A DNA stretch of 64,000 nucleotides. Origin: Rhizobium sp. Root1334. GTDB lineage: Bacteria; Pseudomonadota; Alphaproteobacteria; Rhizobiales; Rhizobiaceae. Shown here piece after piece: positions 18,276-26,415 of the stretch; position 1 is the first letter of the stretch, and every line of letters begins with the position of its first letter. A program made the position numbers and the translations under genes. The DNA lies in the NCBI RefSeq assembly GCF_001426665.1, contig NZ_LMEY01000027.1, positions 38,439-102,438 on the forward strand. Reading direction: 5' to 3'. The notes beneath the pieces were generated by a model. It did no database searches. It was not told the DNA's origin and saw only the letters and a program-made list of their open reading frames with translations.

Positions 18276-18974
18276 CTATACGACCGCAGTTCCCCGCCCC
18301 AGCACCCTCGATACCTGCGTAGGCGTCCACTTGCCGCCTCGGGATGTTGGGATGCTCATGCTGTGCAGTGTCTCGGCAATCGAGCTCAGGGTCTGCCCTG
18401 CCGCCCTTAACGGGCCGATGATCTTCATGACCTTGGCGGCTTCGGTATCTGCTTTCACTTGGATCGCCTCGTTGCGCTTCATCGTCTTGTCGCGAAGACC
18501 ACCAATACGCTTGGTATAACCGGGGTCTTTCGACCGTGCATCCTGATGGCGAACCTTGGCCGCTGCGAGTGCCGCCTTGGTCCGCTCCGAGATGAATGTC
18601 CGCTCCTGCTCTGCCAATGCCGCGTAGATGTGAAGCTGGAACTTGTCGGCCTGTGGCATCTGCGCGACCCGGAGCTTGACCTTCTTGTCATCCATGAGCG
18701 TTGCGATGAACGACATCTTGCGGCTCAGCCGGTCCAGCTTGGCAATCAACAGTTCGGCTCCGGTCTTGCGCACCAGTTCCAGCGCCTTGGTCAACTCGGG
18801 CCGGTCGGCATCAGCACCCGACTGGATGTCTTGGAACTCCCCGAGGACTTCGAAGGGAATGTGGGAGAACTTGTCGAGGAAGATGGCGATGTCTCGCTCC
18901 TGAGCTTCCAACCCGAGACCGCTGCGGCCTTGGTCCTCGGTGCTAACTCGGGTGTAGATGACGTACTGCTGCAT
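18276..18974 (-). CDS. Serine recombinase (resolvase/invertase family)
   Basis: 232 residues. The N-terminal catalytic domain has the nucleophile Ser11 in YTRVSTEDQG and the arginine cluster AKLDRLSRK; a C-terminal helix-turn-helix follows (TLSSIAETLHSMSIPTSRGGKWTPTQVSRVL). Such enzymes resolve, invert or move DNA at short dyads. The ATG has AGGAG upstream. All visible catalytic motifs are intact. Three inverted repeats lie 36-77 bases upstream of the start and are a likely res/operator site. Confidence 0.92.
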   Translation of the reverse strand: MQQYVIYTRVSTEDQGRSGLGLEAQERDIAIFLDKFSHIPFEVLGEFQDIQSGADADRPELTKALELVRKTGAELLIAKLDRLSRKMSFIATLMDDKKVKLRVAQMPQADKFQLHIYAALAEQERTFISERTKAALAAAKVRHQDARSKDPGYTKRIGGLRDKTMKRNEAIQVKADTEAAKVMKIIGPLRAAGQTLSSIAETLHSMSIPTSRGGKWTPTQVSRVLGRGTAVV

Positions 18975-19001
18975 GGTCTTTTCTCCTGCGTTGGAAGGAG
19001 C

Positions 19002-19051
19002 ATGTCAGCGACATTATCTAATGTCAACGTTCGTTGTGAATGTAAATTACA
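19002..19051. promoter_or_regulatory. Dyad cluster upstream of the serine recombinase (candidate res/operator)
   Basis: Three adjacent inverted repeats: GACATTA-TC-TAATGTC (19010-19025), CAACG-TT-CGTTG (19025-19036) and TGTAA-A-TTACA (19041-19051). ATGTCARCG is also directly repeated at 19002-19010 and 19021-19029. Serine resolvases bind such paired half-sites next to their own gene and repress it. Confidence 0.5.
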
Positions 19052-19442
19052 ATGAAATCAGTAACGTCTTCGATCAACCTAGCGGCGTCCATAGCAGCGA
19101 CATCAGCAATCGGCCGTGCAGCAGCCACACGCTACGGAACGGGCATCATTCCGCTGATCAGCCAAAGCGCCGCTGCGGTCGCTATCCAAGGGAGACCTGA
19201 CGACCTGTGATGTGGCAGAACAATTACTGCCCTCTGCAGTAGAGATCGAACGGGGGGGCATGGGGGAAACCAGCCTGTGCTGTTTATCTGATTGGGTCGC
19301 GGAGAAATTTCTAACAAACATTCCGGGGCTGTCGATGTCTTCTGCTGGCGATAATCACCATCCCGATGTGAACCGGCACACGACAGCTTGACCAGAACGA
19401 CTCTCGCCTTCATTCTCAATCGACAGTTGCCTTGGAGGCGCC
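19052..19442. other. Intergenic region within the element
   Basis: 391 bases. I see no convincing gene, terminator or repeat here beyond the ribosome site (TTGGAGG) of the next gene at its right end. Confidence 0.4.
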
Positions 19443-19952
19443 ATGGATTTCCTTTCAGTAATTTTGGCAGCGTTAGGATGGGGCAGAGACCATTCGGCTG
19501 AATCTGGCGGTCGAAAGACGGAAGCTTATCGGCTCAATGCTGAGGTGGCGGGGGAGTGCCTTCGGTCCCTGAGTGCGCTTGCTCTAGCAACACCCCCGCT
19601 GATCCGAAGGCTAGAAGCATTGTACCCGGGCCAGCCAGAGGCATACAAAAGTTGCGCCGAAGCCCTCGCCACCCTCCAATCGCAGTGCCAGCAGATTTAC
19701 ACGATGGCGGAGACGAACAAAGCGGCGATAGAGAACGCTGGTCGCTGGCACGATTGGGAGAAGGCGCTCAGGGCCTCACATCAATGGAGGGCGACCATCT
19801 CGTCTATGTGCCCCCATGTCGAGGGCGTGATAAGACAGCTCGAAGCTGTGGTCACGCAGGAGGAGCAACGGAGAATTGCCGGAACGCCACCAGCCTCACC
19901 GACAAGCTTTCTGAGCCAACGCGACCGGGGGTGGGATGCTCCGCCGTTATGA
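19443..19952 (+). CDS. Uncharacterised 169-aa protein of the element
   Basis: ATG with TTGGAGG upstream. After a short N-terminal hydrophobic stretch (FLSVILAALGWG) the protein is largely helical, with heptad-like Leu/Ala spacing (residues 30-140). No family recognised. It converges with the integrase gene. Confidence 0.6.
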   Translation: MDFLSVILAALGWGRDHSAESGGRKTEAYRLNAEVAGECLRSLSALALATPPLIRRLEALYPGQPEAYKSCAEALATLQSQCQQIYTMAETNKAAIENAGRWHDWEKALRASHQWRATISSMCPHVEGVIRQLEAVVTQEEQRRIAGTPPASPTSFLSQRDRGWDAPPL

Positions 19953-20042
19953 GTCCGCCCCCCCAAAGTTCGTGCCGTCGCTTGTGGCGAACCGCGTCGG
20001 CTAAGATGCCCTTCCTGACTACTCCTCGCTGCATCTCGGTCC

Positions 20043-21464
20043 TCAGGCACCAGTGACCGCAACGGGCTCCTCCACACCGAACGCCCTTTTCATCGCCTTG
20101 GTGATCGCTCTGAGTTTGGCCTTCTCGCCGCCATAAGTCCGGCTTCCGACACCACCGAGGGAATGACCAAGAATAAGGTTCTGCTCCATCTCGGCCACCT
20201 CTGCCAAGATTAGCCGATCTTTCATGTTGTGACGCAGTGAGTGGACTGCATGGGCCGTGTCCTCGGTTACCTTGCGCACATACTTCATGAGGGAAGCCGA
20301 AGCGTTCGTTGGGCCGCTTTCTTTTCCGTACCGGGCGAACAGCATCTTTCGTCCAGCAGCCCCTGCGAGGGCCTCCTTCGCCGCGTCCAAGGCATCGCCC
20401 ACCAACGGAACCTCCCGTTTGGAAGCATTGTTCTTGATCCTGCGTTCCTCGTGCCACGTCACGACGAGGTGCGGACATTCGTCGTCAAGAACCATGTCCT
20501 CGGTTCTGAGGCCAACGACCTCGGCCAAGCGACAACCAGTCCCCTCCAAAAGACGCCAGACAGCCTGAAGGTCATCATTAGCGCTGTTGAGGATCAGGCG
20601 CCGGATGGATTGGAGAATGTCGTCGGGTAGCGGATCGCGAAGTTCGTCCTCGGGGTCTTCATTGAGACCAGCAATGGGCAGCTTGGCGAACGGGTTCATA
20701 CATCCCGCTAGCTGCATTTCGGTGATGATGTGATTGAACATCGCCTTCACGACGTTGAGGTCACGCTTCACTGACGACGGTTTGAGGCTACCGGAAAGCA
20801 TATCATCGCGCACCAGCTTTGCGTCGGAGCGACTGAATTGTGGGATCGTCGGAGGGCGACCCAAGGCAGCTTCGATATACCCCGTGATGCGGTCAAGGCG
20901 CTGGACCTTCTTCTTGATCTCAGTCTCGGTTCCCGTAACCCTCTCGGCAATGTAGAGCTTCTTGGCATCTTCCAGTGTCGGCTCAGGGGCCGGAGGTGCG
21001 CCACCGTTGAGCGCTCGCACAACAAACTCATCCAGCCTTGTAACGCCTACAGGGTCACCGGAAGTCGGGTCTCTCATGTAGTCGCCCAAGATCACGTCTG
21101 CCACGGAAGTTCGGGCATGGTCCTCCATGACGCTCTCGGGGTCGTCTAGATCGACGGTCGCATCGTGGGGATCGAAACCCATGCGCCGAACCTTGGCGAT
21201 ACCCTCAAGATAAAGATCGAGCTTCGTCAGTATCGGTAAATTCTTCGGGTCGGTCTGCTCTGCGAGAAATCGCTCAGCTTTATGGATGACACCTTCGAAC
21301 TCTGCGTGAACCTGTGGGTAGGCGCTTAAAGCCTCGGCTCGGGTCTTACCCAGTGCCTTGATAAATTCCTTCTTATCTACGATCGGCTTAAGCAGTTTTG
21401 GAACCACGCGGCGATAGCGCCACCCCGACTTAACCTCTTGCGCATAAAACAAAACAAGACCCAC
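20043..21464 (-). CDS. Tyrosine-type site-specific integrase
   Basis: 473 residues from a GTG with GGGAGA eight bases upstream; the longer frame to 21584 would run into the tRNA gene. N-terminal arm- and core-binding region, then the catalytic domain: Arg in GTGCRLAEVVGLR, Lys in KREVPL, HSLRH (His408, Arg411), GHS (His434) and the nucleophile Tyr444 in SRTYGG. It should recombine the 18-bp core in tRNA-Leu(CAA) to insert and excise the element. TGTACCA repeats sit directly upstream and may allow self-regulation. Confidence 0.94.
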   Translation of the reverse strand: MGLVLFYAQEVKSGWRYRRVVPKLLKPIVDKKEFIKALGKTRAEALSAYPQVHAEFEGVIHKAERFLAEQTDPKNLPILTKLDLYLEGIAKVRRMGFDPHDATVDLDDPESVMEDHARTSVADVILGDYMRDPTSGDPVGVTRLDEFVVRALNGGAPPAPEPTLEDAKKLYIAERVTGTETEIKKKVQRLDRITGYIEAALGRPPTIPQFSRSDAKLVRDDMLSGSLKPSSVKRDLNVVKAMFNHIITEMQLAGCMNPFAKLPIAGLNEDPEDELRDPLPDDILQSIRRLILNSANDDLQAVWRLLEGTGCRLAEVVGLRTEDMVLDDECPHLVVTWHEERRIKNNASKREVPLVGDALDAAKEALAGAAGRKMLFARYGKESGPTNASASLMKYVRKVTEDTAHAVHSLRHNMKDRLILAEVAEMEQNLILGHSLGGVGSRTYGGEKAKLRAITKAMKRAFGVEEPVAVTGA

Positions 21465-21478
21465 GAATGTACTCTCCC

Positions 21479-21509
21479 TGTACCATCGAATGTACCAAAG
21501 GAGAGGCCT
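21479..21509. promoter_or_regulatory. Candidate integrase arm sites, right end
   Basis: TGTACCA at 21479-21485 and 21491-21497 (12 bases apart), followed by GGAGAGGCCT at 21500-21509. The heptamer is also paired near the left end (14029, 14051), and the decamer is the reverse complement of 14001-14010. In the excised circle these would flank the att core on both sides. Confidence 0.5.
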
Positions 21510-21554
21510 AAAGCATTGAAACTGTTGATTTAACTGGATAATTCCAGTGATTAA

Positions 21555-21572
21555 TGGTGCCCCGTGCCGGAA
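21555..21572 (+). repeat. Right attachment site (att core, copy 2, within tRNA-Leu 3' end)
   Basis: Second copy of the 18-bp direct repeat TGGTGCCCCGTGCCGGAA. It covers CCA, the acceptor strand and the 3' part of the T stem of the tRNA-Leu gene, so insertion leaves the tRNA intact. Confidence 0.88.
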
Positions 21573-21639
21573 TCGAACCAGCACTCCTCTCGGAACCTGA
21601 TTTTGAGTCAGGCGCGTCTACCAATTCCGCCAACGGGGC
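21555..21639 (-). tRNA. tRNA-Leu (anticodon CAA)
   Basis: 85 bases on the minus strand with CCA encoded. Acceptor stem GCCCCGT/ACGGGGC, anticodon arm CCTGA-CTCAAAA-TCAGG giving anticodon CAA (reads UUG), a long variable arm as in tRNA-Leu, and T arm GCTGG-TTCGATT-CCGGC. It is the integration target of the element to its left. Confidence 0.96.
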
Positions 21640-21668
21640 ACGGATACCTTTCGGGGTAGCAAAAAGCG

Positions 21669-21696
21669 TTTACACGAACCTTTTCGGAACGGTCAA
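21669..21696 (-). promoter_or_regulatory. Promoter of tRNA-Leu
   Basis: On the minus strand TTGACC (21691-21696) and TGTAAA (21669-21674) are 16 bases apart, about 30 bases upstream of the tRNA 5' end. Confidence 0.6.
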
Positions 21697-21816
21697 CCGG
21701 GATTTTCAAGATCAGCGGGCGGGAATCACAAAACTGTGCAATTCGCATCCGCAGCAAATCATTTACAGCATGGCCAATCCTGCCTAAAAGGCGGGAAGCG
21801 AAACTGGAAATCCTTG

Positions 21817-22404
21817 ATGCTTCGACGCCTTTACGACTGGACAATGTCGCTCGCCGCCCGGAAATCCGCCGAAGCGTGGCTCGCCGTCATCGCATTCGTT
21901 GAAAGCTCCGTCTTTCTGGTTCCTGCTGACGTGCTCTACCTGCCGATGGCACTTGCCCGGCCGGAACGGGCCTATCGCTACGCGCTGGTGGCGACCATTG
22001 CCTCCGTGCTCGGCGGCATTGCCGGCTGGTATATCGGCCACTACGCCTTCGAGGCGCTGGCCAAGCCGATCCTGCATTTCTACGGCAAGCTCGAAGCCTT
22101 CGAGACGATGAAGGCATCAGTTGGCTACGAAACGCTCGTGCTTCTGCTTGTCACCTCCGGCCTGGCGCATCTGCCACCGATCAAGGTCGTGACCATTCTG
22201 TCCGGTGCTGCCAACATCAATCTCGGGCTTTTCATCGTCTCGGCGATCGTTGCCCGTGGCGCGCGTTTCTTCCTTCTGGCCTGGCTGTTGCAGCGCTATG
22301 GCGAAGAGATCCGCGACTTCATCGAAAAGCGCCTGGGACTTTTGGCAGCCGCCGCCGCCGGCTTGCTGATCGCCATCTTCGCCGCCTACCGTTTCCTTGC
22401 CTGA
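21817..22404 (+). CDS. YqaA family (DedA-like) inner-membrane protein
   Basis: 195 residues with four to five hydrophobic segments and the DedA/SNARE-associated pattern (LAVIAFVESSVFLVPADVLYLPMALA near the start, then SVLGGIAGWYIGHYAFEALAKP). DedA-type proteins affect lipid and drug transport across the inner membrane; YqaA itself is not well characterised. The ATG at 21817 is chosen because upstream codons would run into the tRNA leader. It ends eight bases before dsbB, and the two are commonly paired in rhizobia. Confidence 0.85.
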   Translation: MLRRLYDWTMSLAARKSAEAWLAVIAFVESSVFLVPADVLYLPMALARPERAYRYALVATIASVLGGIAGWYIGHYAFEALAKPILHFYGKLEAFETMKASVGYETLVLLLVTSGLAHLPPIKVVTILSGAANINLGLFIVSAIVARGARFFLLAWLLQRYGEEIRDFIEKRLGLLAAAAAGLLIAIFAAYRFLA

Positions 22405-22411
22405 CATCCCG

Positions 22412-22933
22412 ATGGAGCCCGCCGTGAGCGCAAGCCTGACCCAGCCCCCCCGTGGCCTTCTGCCGTCCGTCCTCGCCACACTCGGCATGACGGGCACTGT
22501 CGGCGGCGCGCTCGCCTTCGAGCATATCGGTGGCTATATCCCCTGCGCGCTCTGCCTGATTCAGCGCACGCCCTATTATTGGGGCATTCCAATCGGCATC
22601 GTCGCGATTGCCACTTCTGTTCTCAAATTACCCGTTTGGACGACGCGCGCACTGCTTGTGGTCATTGCTATCCTGATGCTGGTGGGGGCCGGAACCGGCA
22701 TCTATCACGCCGGCGTCGAATGGCATTTCTGGGAGGGCCCGGCGACCTGCGCGACGTCGGCATCCGGCGTTTCCGGCAATGTCGGCGACCTGCTCGGCGA
22801 TCTCGACAGCAAGCACGGCCCATCCTGCACGGATGCGTCCCTGCGCGTACTCGGTCTTTCCTTTGCCGGATGGAACGTCATTGCCAGCCTCATCCTGGCA
22901 GCAATCGCGCTGCGTGGCGCTGCAAAGGCCTAA
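22412..22933 (+). CDS. dsbB: Disulfide bond formation protein B
   Basis: 173 residues, four transmembrane helices. The two redox pairs are visible: CALC (Cys45/Cys48) and the periplasmic loop pair Cys113/Cys139. DsbB reoxidises periplasmic DsbA and passes electrons to ubiquinone. The ATG at 22412 lies eight bases after the yqaA stop, so they form an operon. A GTG at 22424 is a possible alternative start. Confidence 0.92.
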   Translation: MEPAVSASLTQPPRGLLPSVLATLGMTGTVGGALAFEHIGGYIPCALCLIQRTPYYWGIPIGIVAIATSVLKLPVWTTRALLVVIAILMLVGAGTGIYHAGVEWHFWEGPATCATSASGVSGNVGDLLGDLDSKHGPSCTDASLRVLGLSFAGWNVIASLILAAIALRGAAKA

Positions 22934-23105
22934 ATCCTGCCACCGGTGCTCCTCGCTTTAATGGCGGGGATTCGGTTGCTCAGACCCTGGAGCAAGCGAC
23001 CTTTTCACGCGAAAGATATCGCACGGCTGGATTCCTGTGACAGGCGCAGGAATGACGAAAGATGTTGGGGCACCTGCCCTGGCCTGCTCTCAAGCAATGG
23101 AATAG

Positions 23106-23663
23106 CTACGGCTGCAGTTCGACATCCCAGTAGAGATAGTCCATCCAGCTGTCATGCAGATGGTTTGGCGGGAACAGCCGGCCGTTGTTGTGCAGGTCCT
23201 GCACCGTCGGATGGAACGGCTTCTGATGCGGGAACATGCCGGCCTGGCGCGGCAGTTTGCCGCCCTTGCGCAGATTGCAGGGCGAGCAGGCGGCAACGAC
23301 ATTTTCCCATGTGGTCTGGCCGCCGCAGCAGCGCGGGATCACGTGGTCGAAGGTCAGGTCGTCGGGCGAGCCGCAATACTGGCATTCGAACCGGTCACGC
23401 AGGAACACGTTGAACCGGGTGAAGGCCGGATGACGGGATGGCTGCACGTAGCTTTTCAGGCAGACGACACTCGGCAGGCGCATGGAAAAGCTGGGGGAAG
23501 AGACCTGATGATCGTATTCGGCCAGGATATGCACACGGTCTAGGAAAACGGCCTTGATCGCGTCCTGCCAGGACCACAGCGACAAGGGATAGTAACTCAG
23601 CGGCCTATAGTCAGCGTTCAGCACGAGCGCTGGGAGGCCGTGTGGTGAGACTGCAATCGTCAA
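23106..23663 (-). CDS. HNH endonuclease
   Basis: 185 residues. The C-terminal half has the zinc-ribbon HNH fold: CQYCG, the core LTFDHVIPRCCGGQTTWENVV and CSPCNLRKGG. This is the stand-alone HNH family common in alphaproteobacterial chromosomes, with an N-terminal region starting with VLNADYRPLS. It should nick or cut DNA; its physiological role is unknown. The start is TTG with AGGAG about nine bases upstream. Confidence 0.9.
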   Translation of the reverse strand: MTIAVSPHGLPALVLNADYRPLSYYPLSLWSWQDAIKAVFLDRVHILAEYDHQVSSPSFSMRLPSVVCLKSYVQPSRHPAFTRFNVFLRDRFECQYCGSPDDLTFDHVIPRCCGGQTTWENVVAACSPCNLRKGGKLPRQAGMFPHQKPFHPTVQDLHNNGRLFPPNHLHDSWMDYLYWDVELQP

Positions 23664-23771
23664 GCCAGTATACTCCTGCTCGATTCGGCACCTGCACCTT
23701 CTATATTAGGCCCGTTGCGTCAGGATTGTGAAGCCAAAAGCAAAAACGGAACAAAAGATTCGCTTTTTGAC

Positions 23772-24419
23772 TTAAAGGGCCACCGGCGTGCCGTCCCGGC
23801 GCATTTCCGTGGCATAATAAGCCCAGAACAGACGCGCGGCGACACTGCGCCAGGGTGCCCAGAGTTCGGTCAGCGAATCAAGCTCGCGAACCGACGGACG
23901 CATCTCCAGCATCAATGCGTGACCGACGGCATTTTGAAGCGCCACGTCTCCAACCGGAAACACATCGGGGTGGCCGGCGCAGAACAGCAGATAGACCTCC
24001 GCCGTCCAGCGGCCGACGCCCTTGATCGCCGTCATTTCGCGGATTGCCGCACTGCCTTCGATCGAACAGATCGCCTCCAGATCGAGTTCGCCGGCAAGAA
24101 CCGCGCGGGCGACAAGCCGAAGCGTGTCGGCCTTGGCGCGCGACAGGCCGACCAGTCGGCAGTCCTCATCGGACATCGCCGTGACACTGGCTGCATCGAT
24201 GCTGCCGAGCGCCGTTTCCATCCGGTTCCAGATGGCGGCGGCGCTGGCTTTGGAGACCATCTGCGAGACAATGATATTGGCGATGCCACGATATCCGGGA
24301 TCGGCGCGGCGCAGCGGCACCGGGCCGGCCTTCGACACGACATGCTCCAGCCGCGCGTCGAGCATGACCAGCCCGCTCAGGCCCGCATTGATATCCTCGT
24401 GCGTGCGGATGATCCGCAT
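23772..24419 (-). CDS. DNA-3-methyladenine glycosylase II family (AlkA-like)
   Basis: 215 residues, the short AlkA-type HhH-GPD enzyme. The helix-hairpin-helix IKGVGRWTAEVYLLF is followed by the catalytic aspartate in FPVGDVAL (Asp158). It removes alkylated bases from DNA in base excision repair. The ATG at 24419 has GGAGGGG upstream. Divergent from gluQ. Confidence 0.9.
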   Translation of the reverse strand: MRIIRTHEDINAGLSGLVMLDARLEHVVSKAGPVPLRRADPGYRGIANIIVSQMVSKASAAAIWNRMETALGSIDAASVTAMSDEDCRLVGLSRAKADTLRLVARAVLAGELDLEAICSIEGSAAIREMTAIKGVGRWTAEVYLLFCAGHPDVFPVGDVALQNAVGHALMLEMRPSVRELDSLTELWAPWRSVAARLFWAYYATEMRRDGTPVAL

Positions 24420-24507
24420 CTCCACCCCTCCGCTGCGCCACCGGCGTCCGGTCTATATAAGGGCAAAATCAATGGCTGGAAGCCCGCTTCCATGCCAAGA
24501 AGAAACT

Positions 24508-25395
24508 ATGAACAAAACTGTGTCAAAACAACCGGTGTTCCGGTTCGCGCCAAGCCCGAACGGCCAGCTTCATCTTGGCCATGCGCTATCGGCAATCCTC
24601 AATCATGACATGGCAAAGGCAGAAGGCGGACGTTTCCTGCTGCGGATCGAGGATATCGATATTGCCCGGTGCACGCCGGAATTCAAAGCCGGGATCGTCG
24701 AGGACCTGGAATGGCTGGGGCTCGATTGGGAAAAACCGGCGCGGAGGCAATCGGAGCATCTCGATCTTTACCGGGAGGCGCTCGGCCAGTTGATAGATAG
24801 GAGTCTCGTCTATCCGGCCTTTTTGACACGCGGCGCGATCAAGGCTGCGGTTGCGGAATTCGAGGCGGATGGCAAGAGCTGGCCACGCGACCCGGACGGC
24901 GCGCCGCTTTACCCCGGCGAAGAGCGCAAACTATCGGTCGATGCCCGGCAACGTTTGCTTGCCAGTGGCAAGCCACATGCGTGGCGGCTGGACATGGGAA
25001 GGGCAATGGCTGAGCTGAAAGCGCCTTTGACTTGGCAGGAGACTGGCGCGGGGCCTAATGGAGAAACCGGCATGATCCCGGCCGACCCGGCCGCCTGGGG
25101 CGATGTCGTGCTGTCGCGCTCGGATGCACCGTCGAGCTATCATCTGGCGGTGACCGTTGATGATGCCTTGCAGGGGGTAACCCATGTCGTCCGCGGAAGG
25201 GACCTTTTCCACGCAACGGCCGTACACCGGTTGCTGCAAAGATTGCTGAACCTGCCGGAACCCATCTATCATCATCACCGGCTGATCCCAGGGCCGGACG
25301 GCCGCAAATTGTCGAAGAGCAACCGGGACACCGGCATCGCCGCATTCCGCGACGCTGGCAAGACGCCTGATGATATCCGGGCAATGATCCTATAG
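24508..25395 (+). CDS. gluQ: Glutamyl-Q tRNA(Asp) synthetase
   Basis: 295 residues, the size of GluQ-RS, a glutamyl-tRNA synthetase catalytic core without the anticodon-binding domain. The HIGH motif is HLGH (22-25) and the KMSKS motif is KLSKSN near 262. It attaches glutamate to the queuosine at position 34 of tRNA(Asp). Apparent upstream extension of the frame to 24022 is antisense to the glycosylase gene. The stop overlaps the convergent BrkB gene by six bases. YhhQ, a queuosine precursor importer, is also in this window. Confidence 0.93.
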   Translation: MNKTVSKQPVFRFAPSPNGQLHLGHALSAILNHDMAKAEGGRFLLRIEDIDIARCTPEFKAGIVEDLEWLGLDWEKPARRQSEHLDLYREALGQLIDRSLVYPAFLTRGAIKAAVAEFEADGKSWPRDPDGAPLYPGEERKLSVDARQRLLASGKPHAWRLDMGRAMAELKAPLTWQETGAGPNGETGMIPADPAAWGDVVLSRSDAPSSYHLAVTVDDALQGVTHVVRGRDLFHATAVHRLLQRLLNLPEPIYHHHRLIPGPDGRKLSKSNRDTGIAAFRDAGKTPDDIRAMIL

Positions 25396-26322
25396 GACGT
25401 TTTGCCGGGGGGACTCAGCCTCCTCCGGTGCTGTATCCGCCTTCACCTCCTCCTGCCTGCGCCCCATGATGTGGCGGATCACCATGCGCTTGACCTTGTA
25501 TTTCATGATCGCCGCGTTGATCTCCGCGCCGAGGATGAAGATGACCCCGACGATATAGAGAAAGACCAGCGCGATCATGATCGAGGCGAGGCCGGCATAG
25601 GTGGAGACGTAGGTGGCGAAGGTGGTGATGTAGGACGCAAAGACATAGGCGCCGATCGACCAGGCGATCAGCGTCAGGATGATACCCGGCAGGACGTCCA
25701 TGATCTTGCGGCGCCCATCCGGCAGCCAGAGATGGCTGACGATGAGACCGGTGGTCAGCATGACAAAAACGCCGACAAGGCTCCAGCTGTCGATCATGGT
25801 CAGGAGGCCATTGAACCAGGGGAGATAAGTTCCGGCATAGCGGATGGCGAGCGGGACGGCGACGAGCAGCAGGCTGACGATCGCAAGAACAAGGACGCCA
25901 GCCAGAACGAAGGCAAGGCTTGCAACGCGTGTCTTGTACCAGCGACGGCTTTCCGCCACCCGATAGGCACGGTTGAGCGAGACCCGCAAGGCCTCGACAC
26001 CATTGGACGCGAAATAGGCGGCAGCCAGCACCGACACTGTCAAAAGACCACCACGCGGGATGGTCAGCACCCGCACGACCTCATCGGAAATCGGCTTGGC
26101 GATCGATTCAGGCCAAGTATCGAAAATGAAATGGACGGCTGTCGTCGCGAATTGGTCAGCCCCCAGAAAGCTGCCGAGCGCGGTTCCGAAGATCAGAAAC
26201 GGAAAGATCGCCAGCAGGGTGGAAAGCGCCACATGGCTCGCCATGGCCCAGCCATCGTCTTCACTGAAATGCCAGACGGCATCGAAGACGACCTTCCAGG
26301 CTATGCGAATGAAGGCCGGCAT
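25390..26322 (-). CDS. YihY/BrkB family inner-membrane protein
   Basis: 310 residues with six hydrophobic helices and the family pattern (SHVALSTLLAIFPFLIFGTALG, ASNGVEALRVSLNRAYRV, then SIMIALVFLYIVGVIFILGAEINAAI). The function is not firmly known; the old label ribonuclease BN is wrong for this family. The ATG at 26322 has GGAGAGA upstream; the longer frame lacks coding character. Divergent from the SDR gene. Confidence 0.9.
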   Translation of the reverse strand: MPAFIRIAWKVVFDAVWHFSEDDGWAMASHVALSTLLAIFPFLIFGTALGSFLGADQFATTAVHFIFDTWPESIAKPISDEVVRVLTIPRGGLLTVSVLAAAYFASNGVEALRVSLNRAYRVAESRRWYKTRVASLAFVLAGVLVLAIVSLLLVAVPLAIRYAGTYLPWFNGLLTMIDSWSLVGVFVMLTTGLIVSHLWLPDGRRKIMDVLPGIILTLIAWSIGAYVFASYITTFATYVSTYAGLASIMIALVFLYIVGVIFILGAEINAAIMKYKVKRMVIRHIMGRRQEEVKADTAPEEAESPRQNVL

Positions 26323-26415
26323 TCTCTCTCCAACTGTCTGATCATGCGACTGCGATTGTAACCCGTTCATGAATATGGGAAACCGGGCAGCAATTTCTAC
26401 AGGAAACGATCCATT

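Larger units (their letters stand above)
13918..21572. mobile_element. 7.6-kb integrative element in tRNA-Leu(CAA)
   Basis: Bounded by an 18-bp direct repeat (13918-13935 and 21555-21572), of which the right copy is the 3' end of an intact tRNA-Leu gene. A tyrosine integrase starts about 90 bases inside that end. The cargo is a BRO-N antirepressor-like protein, a serine recombinase and several small unknown genes, with long non-coding gaps and, by eye, lower GC and more varied codon use than the flanks. No phage structural, replication, conjugation or clear defence genes are visible. It is best read as a satellite-like or decayed prophage element. Confidence 0.88.

Noticed and set aside
18230-18290. 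A tRNA-like remnant near the end of the recombinase gene
   Set aside because: No cloverleaf can be drawn; the sequence is the coding end of the recombinase and its flank.
13936-21554. A toxin-antitoxin, CRISPR or restriction system in the element
   Set aside because: No repeat-spacer array, methylase, nuclease or toxin/antitoxin pair could be recognised.
24022-24507. An upstream extension of the gluQ frame
   Set aside because: Antisense to the AlkA-like gene; the conserved GluQ N terminus begins at 24508.
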